A stretch of 64,000 nt of DNA, taken from positions 22,730 to 86,729 of the forward strand of contig JAAELY010000249.1 in assembly GCA_024226335.1 (NCBI GenBank), written 5' to 3'. The notes under the pieces are model-generated. The model was not told where the DNA came from and searched no databases. It was given only the letters and a program-made list of their open reading frames with translations. The stretch comes from a bacterium (GTDB lineage Bacteria > Myxococcota_A > UBA9160 > SZUA-336). This document shows, one piece after another, positions 9,237 to 18,300 of the stretch. The position numbers and the translations under genes were made by a program. Numbering within the stretch: the first letter of the stretch is position 1; each line of letters begins with the position of its first letter.

Positions 9237-10334
9237 CTACTCCTCGTCTTCGTCCGGCAACGCGAATTCATCGTAGCGCGATGGATCCCTTGGTTCGACG
9301 AAACCGTAGACCCCGATCTTGTTGGGACCGTAGTTGTTTGCAACCAGGACCACGTATTTGAGTACGAAACCCGGATCTACAAAGGACTCGAAGTGCGGTA
9401 CGAGGTCGGCGCTGACAAAGACGTCTGCCGGTAGGTACATGCTTCCCGGTCCCATGCCTGATCCGCCGAACGCGAGCAGTACCTGTGTATTCTCCGTATC
9501 CCAGATCTGCACGTTTTCGAAAGCCCCATCGGACACATATAGATGGCCCTCGTTATCGACGGCCGTGCCGCGTGGGCGCGCGAATGTTCCGGGACCATCC
9601 CCCAGAAAGCCGAATTCGTGAACGAACTCGCCGTCGACGTCAAACTCCTGGATGCGGAAGTTGATCGCATCCGTCACGAACAGATGTCCTCGCTCGTCGA
9701 TGCTGAGGCTAGTAGGGACGTTGAACTCACCTGTGCGTTCGCCAAATTCTCCGATGGTGCGTTCCCTGGCCTTGGTCCGACGATCCAGAACTTCGACGCG
9801 GTGCTTCATACGATTGACCACGTAGACGAAGTCCTCGTCCACCGCCACGCCGGTTGGACGAAGCTTCTCAGGGTTTCCGTAAGAACGCACGAAGGCGTCT
9901 TCGCGGTCGAATTGGACGACCTGCTTGCGCACCGAGTCTGCAATGAACTTATTGCCCTGTGCATCGATGGCGATGGCCACGGGCGAGCGGAGCTGGCCTT
10001 CGGCCTTTGCGCCCGGAAGCGGGTCGAAGACCTTGTTCTTCAGGTCCAGTCGCAGCACCGTACCCCAACCCGGATCCGCTACGTAGATCACCCCGTCGAA
10101 TGCGGCGACGGCGGTTGGCTTGCGCATGCGCCGCGAACTCCCCTGCTCGCCGACCAGGAACCTCATGAACATGCTTGGAGCGCCTTCAACGTCATCGGCA
10201 CCGGCAAACTGCGTCAGAAACTGGATGCGAGGTCGTTGAGGTGGAGCCGGATAGAAAAGTGAGTCCTGGTCGAAATCCGGGGTGGCGCATCCTGCCAACA
10301 GGAACCCGACAACCGCGAGCGCCGTGAACCTCAT
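9237..10334 (-). CDS. NHL-repeat beta-propeller lipoprotein (second)
   Basis: A 365-residue lipoprotein starting MRFTALAVVGFLLAGC, with lipobox Cys16. About six NHL repeats span residues 75-330 (RPTGVAVDEDFVYVVNRMKHR, GEFNVPTSLSIDERGHLFVTD). An acidic tail ends DEDEE. The ATG at 10334 overlaps the TGA of the upstream 9-heme cytochrome (ATGA), and the next gene begins five bases after its stop. It is a paralogue of the propeller at 5377-6426, so the operon repeats the order cytochrome then propeller lipoprotein twice. No enzyme active site is seen. A scaffold or partner-binding role is inferred. Confidence 0.9.
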   Translation of the reverse strand: MRFTALAVVGFLLAGCATPDFDQDSLFYPAPPQRPRIQFLTQFAGADDVEGAPSMFMRFLVGEQGSSRRMRKPTAVAAFDGVIYVADPGWGTVLRLDLKNKVFDPLPGAKAEGQLRSPVAIAIDAQGNKFIADSVRKQVVQFDREDAFVRSYGNPEKLRPTGVAVDEDFVYVVNRMKHRVEVLDRRTKARERTIGEFGERTGEFNVPTSLSIDERGHLFVTDAINFRIQEFDVDGEFVHEFGFLGDGPGTFARPRGTAVDNEGHLYVSDGAFENVQIWDTENTQVLLAFGGSGMGPGSMYLPADVFVSADLVPHFESFVDPGFVLKYVVLVANNYGPNKIGVYGFVEPRDPSRYDEFALPDEDEE

Positions 10335-11284
10335 TGAGCGATGGCTTCCGAAGGCCGCTTGAGGATCCGCATACGCGAGGGGATGGCCCGTTCGCGGTCG
10401 TACTCGGCTGGAATATGGCACGAGGTCGTACAGTTTCCACCGCCCGGCGTTGCCGAAAAATGCAATGTCAGGGTCTCCTGACCAAAGGGCATGTTCTTCC
10501 GCATCAGCGCTGGTCCGGAGGAACGATGCGGTTCGTGGCAGAGTCCACAAGAGCGCCCGCGCCCGTCCGAAGCGACTACGTGCCGGTAGTGAAGGTTGTC
10601 CTCTCCATTGCGAAAGCGAGTTGTCTGCGTCGTGGGTTGCGTCTCGACGAGTTCCCGTGAATGGCAGGTGCCGTAACACGCCGAGAAGGCACTGTGCTCG
10701 TACGGTGTTGTGTAGGGGCCTGCTGGCAGGGAACCACGCAAGAGGGCTTTGTCTCCGACCGCGTGCGCCGGATGGCAGGGCGTGCAGCGGTCTTCCGTCA
10801 GTGGGCCATGTTCGAATGACCGCGTGTCATTCGCCGGCCGCGCAAAGCCTGTATGACAGGTCGCGCAACCGGTCCGTTCCGGGCCAAGCAATGCCGCCTG
10901 TGTGGTTCCGCCGTGAGGGTCGTGACATCTGAGGCAGGGATCCTCGTCTCCCTGGGAGGGATCTACGTGGAATGGAGGCAGCGGCTGATGACACGAGGCA
11001 CAGCTGCGCCCGCCACTCGCTGAAACAAGGGCCCGTACGCCCGTTCCCTCGTGGTACGTGGGTACGGGAACGTCGCTCGCATCAAATGCATGACACGCAA
11101 CGCAGCGTCCCTTCGCTACAGGAGTGTGGCGAACAGGAAGCTGCTGCAATTCGTTGTGACAGCCGCTTCGCATACAGTTCACTACTTCCTGGCCCGCTCC
11201 GTTCTGCGCATCTGCTACGGTCAATCCAGGTCCGAGGACCAACGTCGCGAAGGCCAGCTTCGCGAGGATCGGAGACGGAAGCAT
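10331..11284 (-). CDS. 9-heme c-type cytochrome with atypical heme motifs
   Basis: A 317-residue exported cytochrome with a signal peptide of about 26 residues (LAFATLVLGPGLTVADA). It has six CXXCH motifs, one CX4CH (CMRSGCH, first) and two CX3CH (CYGTCH and the last, CTTSCH). Several are paired as in doubled-CXXCH families. The C-terminal block RNGEDNLHYRHV and the terminal CX3CH are shared with the 15-heme cytochrome at 12877-14367, so the two are paralogues differing in the number of central hemes. The start at 11284 opens the signal sequence. It lies downstream of the terminator that follows the OmcE-like gene and should depend on read-through or an unseen promoter. Confidence 0.87.
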   Translation of the reverse strand: MLPSPILAKLAFATLVLGPGLTVADAQNGAGQEVVNCMRSGCHNELQQLPVRHTPVAKGRCVACHAFDASDVPVPTYHEGTGVRALVSASGGRSCASCHQPLPPFHVDPSQGDEDPCLRCHDPHGGTTQAALLGPERTGCATCHTGFARPANDTRSFEHGPLTEDRCTPCHPAHAVGDKALLRGSLPAGPYTTPYEHSAFSACYGTCHSRELVETQPTTQTTRFRNGEDNLHYRHVVASDGRGRSCGLCHEPHRSSGPALMRKNMPFGQETLTLHFSATPGGGNCTTSCHIPAEYDRERAIPSRMRILKRPSEAIAQ

Positions 11285-11383
11285 GCGAGCGAACCGGAAT
11301 ACCAGCAGTTCTGCTACTCGAACGATGATGGCTCCTCCGCACCAGTATACACGGGTACCATCGAGAGAAGCGCCGAAAACAAA

Positions 11384-11417
11384 GGACCCGACCCCGGGTA
11401 GTTCCGAGGTCGGGTCC
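11384..11417 (-). terminator. Rho-independent terminator between OmcE-like gene and the rest of the operon
   Basis: On the minus strand a 14-bp stem, perfect except for one G-U pair, has arms 11404-11417 and 11384-11397 and a six-base loop. It is followed at 11383-11376 by TTTGTTTT. It lies between the OmcE-like stop (11474) and the 9-heme start (11284), so it probably limits transcription of the downstream assembly and conduit genes relative to the first gene. Confidence 0.88.
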
Positions 11418-11473
11418 GGTTTCATGTTTCACGCAGATTGAGTCGCCAGCAAGGTGACTCGGTGTCGCCTCAG

Positions 11474-12313
11474 CTACTTGTCGTGGCAGGTCAGGCAGAG
11501 AGCGCTGGCGCCTGCCCCGACTCCCGCTTTCGTGCTCTCACGAAGCAGGTGCGTACCGGAAACCGCATCCTTGTCATGGACATCGTGGCAGGTCGAGCAC
11601 TCGACGCGGCCATTGTCCAGGACGTCGGCGATGGTACCGCCACCTAGTGGCGTGGTGTCTGGCTTCATGCCCTTGGCCGCACCACCAGCATCCGCGTAGG
11701 CGATCGAGATCGGATGGTTGTTTGTCATGCTGGATGCGCCGTAGTCCGCGCAGTTTCCGTTGGTGAGACAATCACCCACGTTCGTCGTCGCTCCACCGAT
11801 TACGAATCCAGCGCTGTATTGATCGCTCAATACTTGCAGGGCTCCGCCGTAGTCGACGTTCGGGAAGTCGGCTGCGACCTTCCCATCGTACTGGTTGATC
11901 CCCGTGACGCCGTCGTGGCAGCCCAGGCAGAGCTTCGACACGCCCAGCGGCTCCGTTGCAGGGGTGGCATCCATGTAATCGATCATGGATGCATCCGTTC
12001 CATACATCTGCCAGGTTGTCTTGGTGGTCACTTCATGGTTCCACAAGATACCCTGATTGCCGTAGCGCACCTTCCCATGATCATGGGGTACGTGGCACGT
12101 ACGACAGATTTCCTTGCGCTTGAGATTCCACGGAATAGCTCCGGTAATCTCGGAAACGGTGGCTCCGCCTTGGTCGACGTCATCGGTGAAGTCGTGAGGA
12201 CTCCCCTGAATTCCACCTCCCGTTCCGTTGGCAAAGGCAAGATGAGACCCGCCTCCAACCAACAGGATCATTGCCAAACCCGCAATGACTAAAGAATTTT
12301 TTTGTGTAGTCAT
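11474..12313 (-). CDS. Tetraheme OmcE-like cytochrome (candidate filament subunit)
   Basis: A 279-residue exported protein with a signal peptide of about 29 residues ending LAFA. Four CXXCH motifs lie at 70, 129, 239 and 273, and the protein ends three residues after the last one's start segment (CLTCHDK). Landmarks match the OmcE/OmcS-type filament cytochromes as I know them: an N-terminal SPHDF (His40), CHVPH, LWNH, VSKLCLGCHDG, NNHPISI and ECSTCHDVH. Two extra cysteines (182, 188) could form a disulfide. It is first in its operon behind a sigma-54 promoter, has AGGAGG before the start, and has its own strong terminator. This is the arrangement expected for an abundant structural subunit. 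Filament formation is inference. Confidence 0.88.
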   Translation of the reverse strand: MTTQKNSLVIAGLAMILLVGGGSHLAFANGTGGGIQGSPHDFTDDVDQGGATVSEITGAIPWNLKRKEICRTCHVPHDHGKVRYGNQGILWNHEVTTKTTWQMYGTDASMIDYMDATPATEPLGVSKLCLGCHDGVTGINQYDGKVAADFPNVDYGGALQVLSDQYSAGFVIGGATTNVGDCLTNGNCADYGASSMTNNHPISIAYADAGGAAKGMKPDTTPLGGGTIADVLDNGRVECSTCHDVHDKDAVSGTHLLRESTKAGVGAGASALCLTCHDK

Positions 12314-12405
12314 GGCTTCCTAGCCCTCCTTCCGGTCATCCTCGCTCCAGCGCTGCACTACGGAAATTCCGCCCATTGCAGTTTACGCGTTGACAGGTGC
12401 TTGGA

Positions 12406-12419
12406 GCAAGCGGCGTGCC
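12406..12419 (-). promoter_or_regulatory. Sigma-54 promoter for the minus-strand cytochrome operon
   Basis: On the minus strand the site reads GGCACGCCGCTTGC followed by T. It has GG at -24 and GC at -12 with exact spacing and differs from TGGCACG-N4-TTGCW only at the first T. Transcription would start near 12394, giving a leader of about 80 bases before the OmcE-like ATG. An RpoN activator would be required; none is encoded nearby. Confidence 0.8.
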
Positions 12420-12720
12420 GCTCCAGAGTTGTCTCTTCCAGAGCTTCCGCACAAACGCGAATGTGAGCTAACTCCCCGAAGTAGTTGAAATTGGTTGGAT
12501 CAACGGGCCTCGAGACCCATCCGGAGTGAGCGAAAGAATGAGAATTTCCGAATCATCCCACCGACAGATGTGGCGTTTCTGGACACCGAGCATGGAAGCG
12601 GGAAACTGGAAACGGGCCAAAAGCTCAGTATGGGCGTATTGCGGGATCACAGCACCATTGCAAGCGGGGCCGCCTCTTCTGTCGACCTCGACGTGTCGTT
12701 TCAGCGCCATCCTGGAGCTG

Positions 12721-12734
12721 GGCACAGGCCTTGC
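12721..12734 (+). promoter_or_regulatory. Sigma-54 promoter for the plus-strand cytochrome genes
   Basis: The site reads GGCACAGGCCTTGC followed by T, again with -24 GG and -12 GC at the exact 12-base distance. Transcription would start near 12746, giving a leader of about 130 bases to the 15-heme cytochrome start. It is divergent from the matching site at 12406-12419, 300 bases away. Confidence 0.75.
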
Positions 12735-12876
12735 TCTCGTGCTGCTATAGAGTCAATTCACTCGAATGGGTCCTTTTTCGGCATTCGGAGCTGGACAGGA
12801 CGACGCTGTGCGACAAACAAGCTGAAGCATATTGACTCACTTCAAAGACAGCTGTGACTTTTTCCGACACGAGAAA

Positions 12877-14367
12877 ATGAGAGAATCGGCCTTCATGCAC
12901 ATCGGAACTCCAGAAGCAGGAGCACAGGGCAGCCGCGTCACAGTTCCAGCGGGCGGCGGTCGGAACAGCCTCAACCCGCGGATTATTCGTGCGCTATGGA
13001 CCGGCTCCTTTGCCATCTGGTCATTGCTAGCGGTTCCTCTGAGCGCGGAAGTGCCAGAACAGCTCAATCCCGATGCCGCATGCGCCAGCGCGGCCTGCCA
13101 CGGGTTCATCGAGCAGGCGCCACATCGTCACTGGGCGGAGTTCTCTGGCCCTGAGGCCTGCCGGGAATGCCATTCGTCGGACGACCCACGCAAACACGTC
13201 TTCGAGACAGACGACTCAGAGGAGAGCTGTTTCGGCTGCCATTCGGAATTGGGCGAGAGGATGGGTGCTGCGAAAACCGTGCATGAAGCAGCGGAGGATG
13301 GCGGCTGTCTGGATTGTCACGATCCGCATGCAGGGGAAACTGCGGCGTTATTGAACGACGACGTCAAGGACGACAATCTCCAGGATCTGTGTTTCGGCTG
13401 CCACGACGAGGATATCGTCGAAGGCGAGTACAAACACGGACCCGTCGACGCAGGTGCATGTACGCAGTGCCACGATCCGCATGCCTCGTCCCGAGCCAAG
13501 CTGCTTCGCCACAAAGGAATGGCATTGTGCGAGAGCTGTCACGAAGAGATTGCCGATCTGGTCAAGAGTTCGGAGCACGTTCACGATCCGGCGCGGGATG
13601 ACTGTATCGATTGTCACAACCCGCATAGCAGTAACCATCCAGTGATGCTGATTGCCGAGAAGCAGAAGATATGTGCTGAATGCCACGCAGACATCGTCAA
13701 CGGTGCAAACAATGCGAGCGTGGATCATGCTCCCGTGAAGACGCGTGATGAATGTCTGAGTTGCCACTCGCCGCATGCGTCCGACCATGCGGCCGTCTTG
13801 ACGAAACCCGAGCGGGACCTGTGCCTGGGTTGCCACGACAAGCGTGTGGAGTCTGGTGACGACGTGCTCACCAACATTTTGCGTCGGCTCGAGGAGCACT
13901 CGGCCTGGCACGAACCGATCCGGAAGGATGGTTGTACAGCCTGCCATGACCCTCATGGGAATGGTGAATTTCGGCTGTTGAAGAAGCGCTTCCCTGAGCG
14001 CTTCTACAGCCCCTTCCGGGTCAGGAACTACGGACTGTGTTTTTCGTGTCATGAATCGAATCTGGTCACGAGTCGGCGCACCCGAAGTGCCACCGCGTTC
14101 CGCGATGGAGACCGCAACCTGCATTTCGTGCACGTCAATAAGAAGCAACGCGGTCGCACCTGCCGTGCATGTCACGATCTGCATGCCGGCGACGGTGAGG
14201 CGATGATCTCGGAGACGATCCAGTTCGGAGGCTGGCAGATGCCGCTGCACTACGAATCGACTTCGAACGGTGGCTCCTGCCAGCCCGGCTGTCACGAAGC
14301 CGAGGCCTACGAACGCAGCAAAGAGAAATCGGTCAATTCCGATGCTCTCCCCGGAACTGTTCGTTAG
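12877..14367 (+). CDS. 15-heme c-type cytochrome
   Basis: A 496-residue exported cytochrome with thirteen CXXCH motifs, a first CX4CH (CASAACH) and a last CX3CH (CQPGCH). Most motifs are paired with following DPH, NPH or SPH, as in doubled-CXXCH proteins. The hydrophobic export signal lies about 45 residues in (FAIWSLLAVPLSA). The start is uncertain: ATG 12877 is given, ATG 12895 is also possible, and neither has a strong ribosome site. The C-terminal block RDGDRNLHFVHV shows paralogy with the 9-heme protein across the divergent promoter. It is the first gene behind the plus-strand sigma-54 promoter and probably acts as a periplasmic or surface heme wire. Confidence 0.87.
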   Translation: MRESAFMHIGTPEAGAQGSRVTVPAGGGRNSLNPRIIRALWTGSFAIWSLLAVPLSAEVPEQLNPDAACASAACHGFIEQAPHRHWAEFSGPEACRECHSSDDPRKHVFETDDSEESCFGCHSELGERMGAAKTVHEAAEDGGCLDCHDPHAGETAALLNDDVKDDNLQDLCFGCHDEDIVEGEYKHGPVDAGACTQCHDPHASSRAKLLRHKGMALCESCHEEIADLVKSSEHVHDPARDDCIDCHNPHSSNHPVMLIAEKQKICAECHADIVNGANNASVDHAPVKTRDECLSCHSPHASDHAAVLTKPERDLCLGCHDKRVESGDDVLTNILRRLEEHSAWHEPIRKDGCTACHDPHGNGEFRLLKKRFPERFYSPFRVRNYGLCFSCHESNLVTSRRTRSATAFRDGDRNLHFVHVNKKQRGRTCRACHDLHAGDGEAMISETIQFGGWQMPLHYESTSNGGSCQPGCHEAEAYERSKEKSVNSDALPGTVR

Positions 14368-14543
14368 CTGAACTGTTGCACATCTTCTGCACGTAGTATG
14401 CGCATGCATCTACGGCGCAGTTCTGCCGCAAACTAATGTCGTTCTCCAGAGCCGCCGATGTCGCACGCAGCGCCGCGGCAATAGATCGGGATTTTCGTTG
14501 ATCGAGCCCAGCGCGAAGCAACTCGTGTTGAGAGGCTCGGCGG

Positions 14544-15269
14544 ATGCGCAGAATCCATGCTCTGATTTCGTTCAATGTTGTAGCGAGCCTATGCCTGCCA
14601 CTTCATCTTGCGTGGGCCACAGGTGCGGAAGGTATCGCGGGCAGCGTGCACGACTTCACCCGCGCGCGATCCATAGGTAGGGACGAGATATCAAACCCGC
14701 ATCTTCGCAGTGGTGGGCTCGATCGGGCTTGCGGGGCCTGCCACGGGCCTTCCGACGCGCCGCAAGAGCAGCGGCCGTCCCTGGCCAAGCCCCCCTGGGG
14801 TAGCGGGCTGACTGCTCGAGTACGTTTCGAATCGTATGCCGAGCCCGTCAACCGAGGTAGCTGGCAGCTTCGTACTGGAAATGATGCGCCGGCTGGTGTT
14901 TCGAAGCTCTGCTTGAGCTGTCATGATGGGGTCGTCGCGCGGAATAGCCTTCTCGGCCAATCGAACGAGAACGGGGATGCCTCCAATAGCAGGTCTGCAC
15001 GAGCCAGCGCATCGGGTGATTCGGGGCTCGCGAAGCGCCACCCGATCTCAGTCGAATCCACGGACCGATCCGCGAATGCCGGGCAGGGACCGTCTTCCAA
15101 GCCCCACCCAAGACGGATCGAGTGCTCCACATGTCACGATGTGCACGAGCGGGGCGCCAGGCCCGGTCCGGTTGCAGCAAGGAAATCCCTACAGGTTCCC
15201 GCTTCGATGGACCTGGCAGGCAACGACGCCAACGGTGATGCAGCATGCGTCGCCTGCCATAGCAAGTAG
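14544..15269 (+). CDS. Second tetraheme OmcE-like cytochrome
   Basis: A 241-residue exported protein with a signal peptide ending about AWA (residue 25). Four CXXCH motifs lie at 63, 123, 194 and 235, and the protein stops two residues after the last (CVACHSK). It shares SVHDFT (His36), GVSKLCLSCHDGV, RHPIS and ECSTCHDVH with the protein at 11474-12313. It lacks the CHxPH after the first heme (CGACHGPSD) and the LWN block is weaker, so it is the more divergent copy. It follows the 15-heme gene by 176 bases that contain no other gene, with no clear terminator between them. It may be an alternative subunit or a filament tip or adaptor. Confidence 0.85.
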   Translation: MRRIHALISFNVVASLCLPLHLAWATGAEGIAGSVHDFTRARSIGRDEISNPHLRSGGLDRACGACHGPSDAPQEQRPSLAKPPWGSGLTARVRFESYAEPVNRGSWQLRTGNDAPAGVSKLCLSCHDGVVARNSLLGQSNENGDASNSRSARASASGDSGLAKRHPISVESTDRSANAGQGPSSKPHPRRIECSTCHDVHERGARPGPVAARKSLQVPASMDLAGNDANGDAACVACHSK

Positions 15270-15326
15270 ACGAGCCTCGGCTTTTCGGCGGTGAATTTCG
15301 ACGCAGAGCGTTTCAGCTTCTTCGCA

Positions 15327-18300
15327 TTACTCCGAGTGACGCACCGCGGAAACGGCCAGTTCCGGCACTTCCGCACTCGGATGCCTGTTCTTGGGTCCGA
15401 CTGCAGGCAGGTTTGCTCTCGGGCTTTCGATCAGGGAGTAGAGCACAGGGACCACGAAGAGGGTGAGGGCCGAGGCCAGGAGCAATCCCGAGATGATCGT
15501 GACTCCGAGGGGTACCCAGAACTCTCCACCCGAAGTCAGATTCAGTGTGAGCGGGAGCAGGCCGGCGATCGTAGTAAAGGTCGTGAGCAACACGGGTCGC
15601 AGACGTTCCGACGAAGCGAAGCGCAGAGCGTCATTCAGGATCATCCCAGCTCTGCGCTTGCGATTGATGGCATCGACCATGACGATTCCGTCGTTTACGA
15701 CAATGCCTGTAAGCGACACGATGCCAATGAAGACCATGAAGCTGAACGGTGTGCCCGTGATGAGAAGTCCGAGAGTCACGCCTACTACCGAGAGCGGAAC
15801 ACCGAGCAGTACGATGAAAGGCTGCCGGAGCGAGTTGAACTGTACGGCGATCACGATGTAGATCAGAAGCAATCCCCACTTCAGAGCCTGCCACAAGCTC
15901 GTGTAGGACCGGTCGCGTTCCTCAGTTTCGCCACCGAACTCGAGAGCGATATCACCGGGTAGCGTCATTGCTGCCAATGCCTCACGCGCCGTCGTTTCCA
16001 ACAGGACCGTGGAGAATCCTTCGACAGCGTCGGCCCGCACGGTCACCGTGCGACGGCCATTGTGGCGGAAGATCGCGTTCTGGCCGAAGTCGAGCCAGAT
16101 CCTCGCGATCTCGCCCAGCGGGACGAGCCGTCCATCTGCTGCGCGCAGAGGAAGTTCACCAACCTGATCCATAGTGTGCGGTGTGGTGTCAGGTGCACGC
16201 AGGCGCAGGTCGACGCGTTCGTCGCCCATCCACATACGACCGACATCTACGCCGTGAAAGGAGGTAAGCAGGGCATTCGAGACTTGCTCAGGCAAGATAC
16301 CGAAGCGCGCGGAAGCGCGGGCCCGATCCAGGTCCACACGAATCTCGGGCCGTGTGCGGTCGTAATCCATGCGCACGTCGGTCGCTCCAGGAAGGCTGCT
16401 CAGGCGCCGCTCGATACGCTCTGCGGCATTGGCTACTTGCTCGAGCGATTCACCTTTCACGCGGATTGCGAGCGCGGCCCCAACCGGCGGGCCTCCCTCG
16501 AGTTCCTGGAGGTCGATCTCTACCCCTGCGTAGACTTCCAATTGTCTGCGCAACTTCGCCACTAGCGTACTCTGGTCAAACTCACGCTCCGATCCCGGTA
16601 CGAGTTCTACGTCGATCTTGCCGTACTCCGGTCCAACCCTGGCCCCATCTCGTCCTTCAGACGAAAGAGCGCCCGTGTCGCCCGTGGTCAGGACCCAATG
16701 CTTCACTTCGGACATTTCGCGTAGGTGTTCACCGATCAACTGTCCGACGTGATCTGTCTCGGCGAGTGGGGTACCCAGCGGAAGTGCATAGTTGACGATG
16801 AAACGCGCCTGATCGCTGGCCGGCAAGAAGATCGAGTCGATCACATTCGTGATGTACAGGGTACCTGCGCCCAGAAAGGCGATCGTTGCGGTGGCCAGAA
16901 TCGATACTCGCATCCGCAGTGCACGCATGAGGGCACGCTCGTAGACAGGGCGGATCCGTTCGAAGTCGGGTGACCATGTGAACTTGCGCGTGCGGCTCGT
17001 GCGTTCGCTAGGACGAAGCTGAGCGGCTACCGCCGGCAGCAGAAGATGGTCGACGAAAACCGAGCCGATCAGTGCAAAGGCTACGACCTTTGGCATTACA
17101 GACATGAACTGGCCCATGACTCCGACCATCAGCAGCATCGGCAGGAATGCGGCCACGGTCGTAAGGTCCGCTGAGATCACGGGCATGCCGACTTTTCCAA
17201 TTCCCGTCTTGGCAGCCTCGACCGACGTCGCACCTGCCTCCGCCTCGGCGTAGATCGCTTCTCCCACGATGATCGCCCCATCGACTACGAGCCCCAGTAC
17301 CAGGATCAACGAGAACAGCGCGATATTGCTGATCTCCATGTCAAACAAGTACAAGCCCACGAACGTGACCAGAACCGAAATTGGCAATACGCTGCCCACT
17401 AGCAAGGCGCGACGCACTCCGAAAACCGTGAAGAGCACGAGCACCACGAGCACCAGACCGATCGCTCCACTCGTGCCAAGCTGACGGATCATCCGAGCGA
17501 TCTCATCTGATGCGTCAGAGTGCGTTTCAATTTGTATTCCGGGTGGCAGAGAGGAGCGCACTCGTGTGATCATGGCCTCGAGCTGTTCGACGGTCTCCAT
17601 GGTGTTCACGTCGGGCCGTCTGCGCACGATCAGGGTCACACTGGGTTCGCCATCGAGCCATGCTCCCGACGTCCGCCTTACGTGACCCACCTCTACACGC
17701 GCGACGTCCCGCAGATGCAGGCTTCCTGCACCATTGGCCAGGACGACGATAGAGCGGATCTCTTCCAATGAGTGGAACTCGCCCGTAGTGCGGATCAAAT
17801 GGCTCGAGCCGCGGCCTCGTAGTTCGCCCGAAGGTCGTCCACTGCTCTGACGGCCGATGGCGGCTACCAGATCCTGTAGGGTCAGGCCATGCTGCGTGAG
17901 TGAGGGAGGATCAGCGAGGATCCACACCTCGCGCTCGAGCCCGCCGAAAACGTCAACGCGGCTCACTCCCGCAACGGTTTCCAGGTCGGGCGCCAGGTCC
18001 TCGGCAATCTCTCGAAGCCTGTACTGGTCACCACCTCCGTGTAGCGTGAAGAACACGATCGGTAGATCATCGAAACTGATCTCGCGCACGATCGGTGCGT
18101 CAGCATCGTCGGGAAACTCCGACTCCACCAGACTGGTTTCATCGCGGACGGAGCGCAGACTCTCCTTCATGTCGGCACGATCCTCGAACTCCAGGATGTG
18201 CGTCGATACACCATCGCTCGCGATCGAGGTGAGATGGCGTAGGTCAGCGAGTGTTCCGAGCTGTTCGTCTAGATCGACGGTGATCTCCGCTTCGACCTCC

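Larger units (their letters stand above)
12314..12876. other. Divergent cytochrome intergenic region
   Basis: These 563 bases contain no convincing gene. They hold the two outward-facing sigma-54 promoters and, between them, about 300 bases that could carry activator-binding sites. I found no clear long palindrome there; only the short element GTTG-GAT-CAAC near 12495-12505 stands out. The minus-strand leader also has a direct repeat CTCTGGA separated by eight bases. I looked for the conserved core of a GEMM-type cyclic dinucleotide riboswitch and did not find one. Confidence 0.6.

Noticed and set aside
12314..12876. Possible GEMM-type cyclic dinucleotide riboswitch before the cytochrome genes.
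   Set aside because: Such switches precede cytochrome genes in Geobacter, but the conserved core segments could not be found in either leader.
13348..14409. Open frame of 353 codons on the minus strand.
   Set aside because: It lies entirely opposite the 15-heme cytochrome gene, whose CXXCH repeats are unmistakable; the antisense product is low-complexity.
14395..14440. Palindrome ATGCGCAT and partial hairpin before the second OmcE-like gene.
   Set aside because: Short and imperfect; no promoter spacing or T-run supports a defined function.
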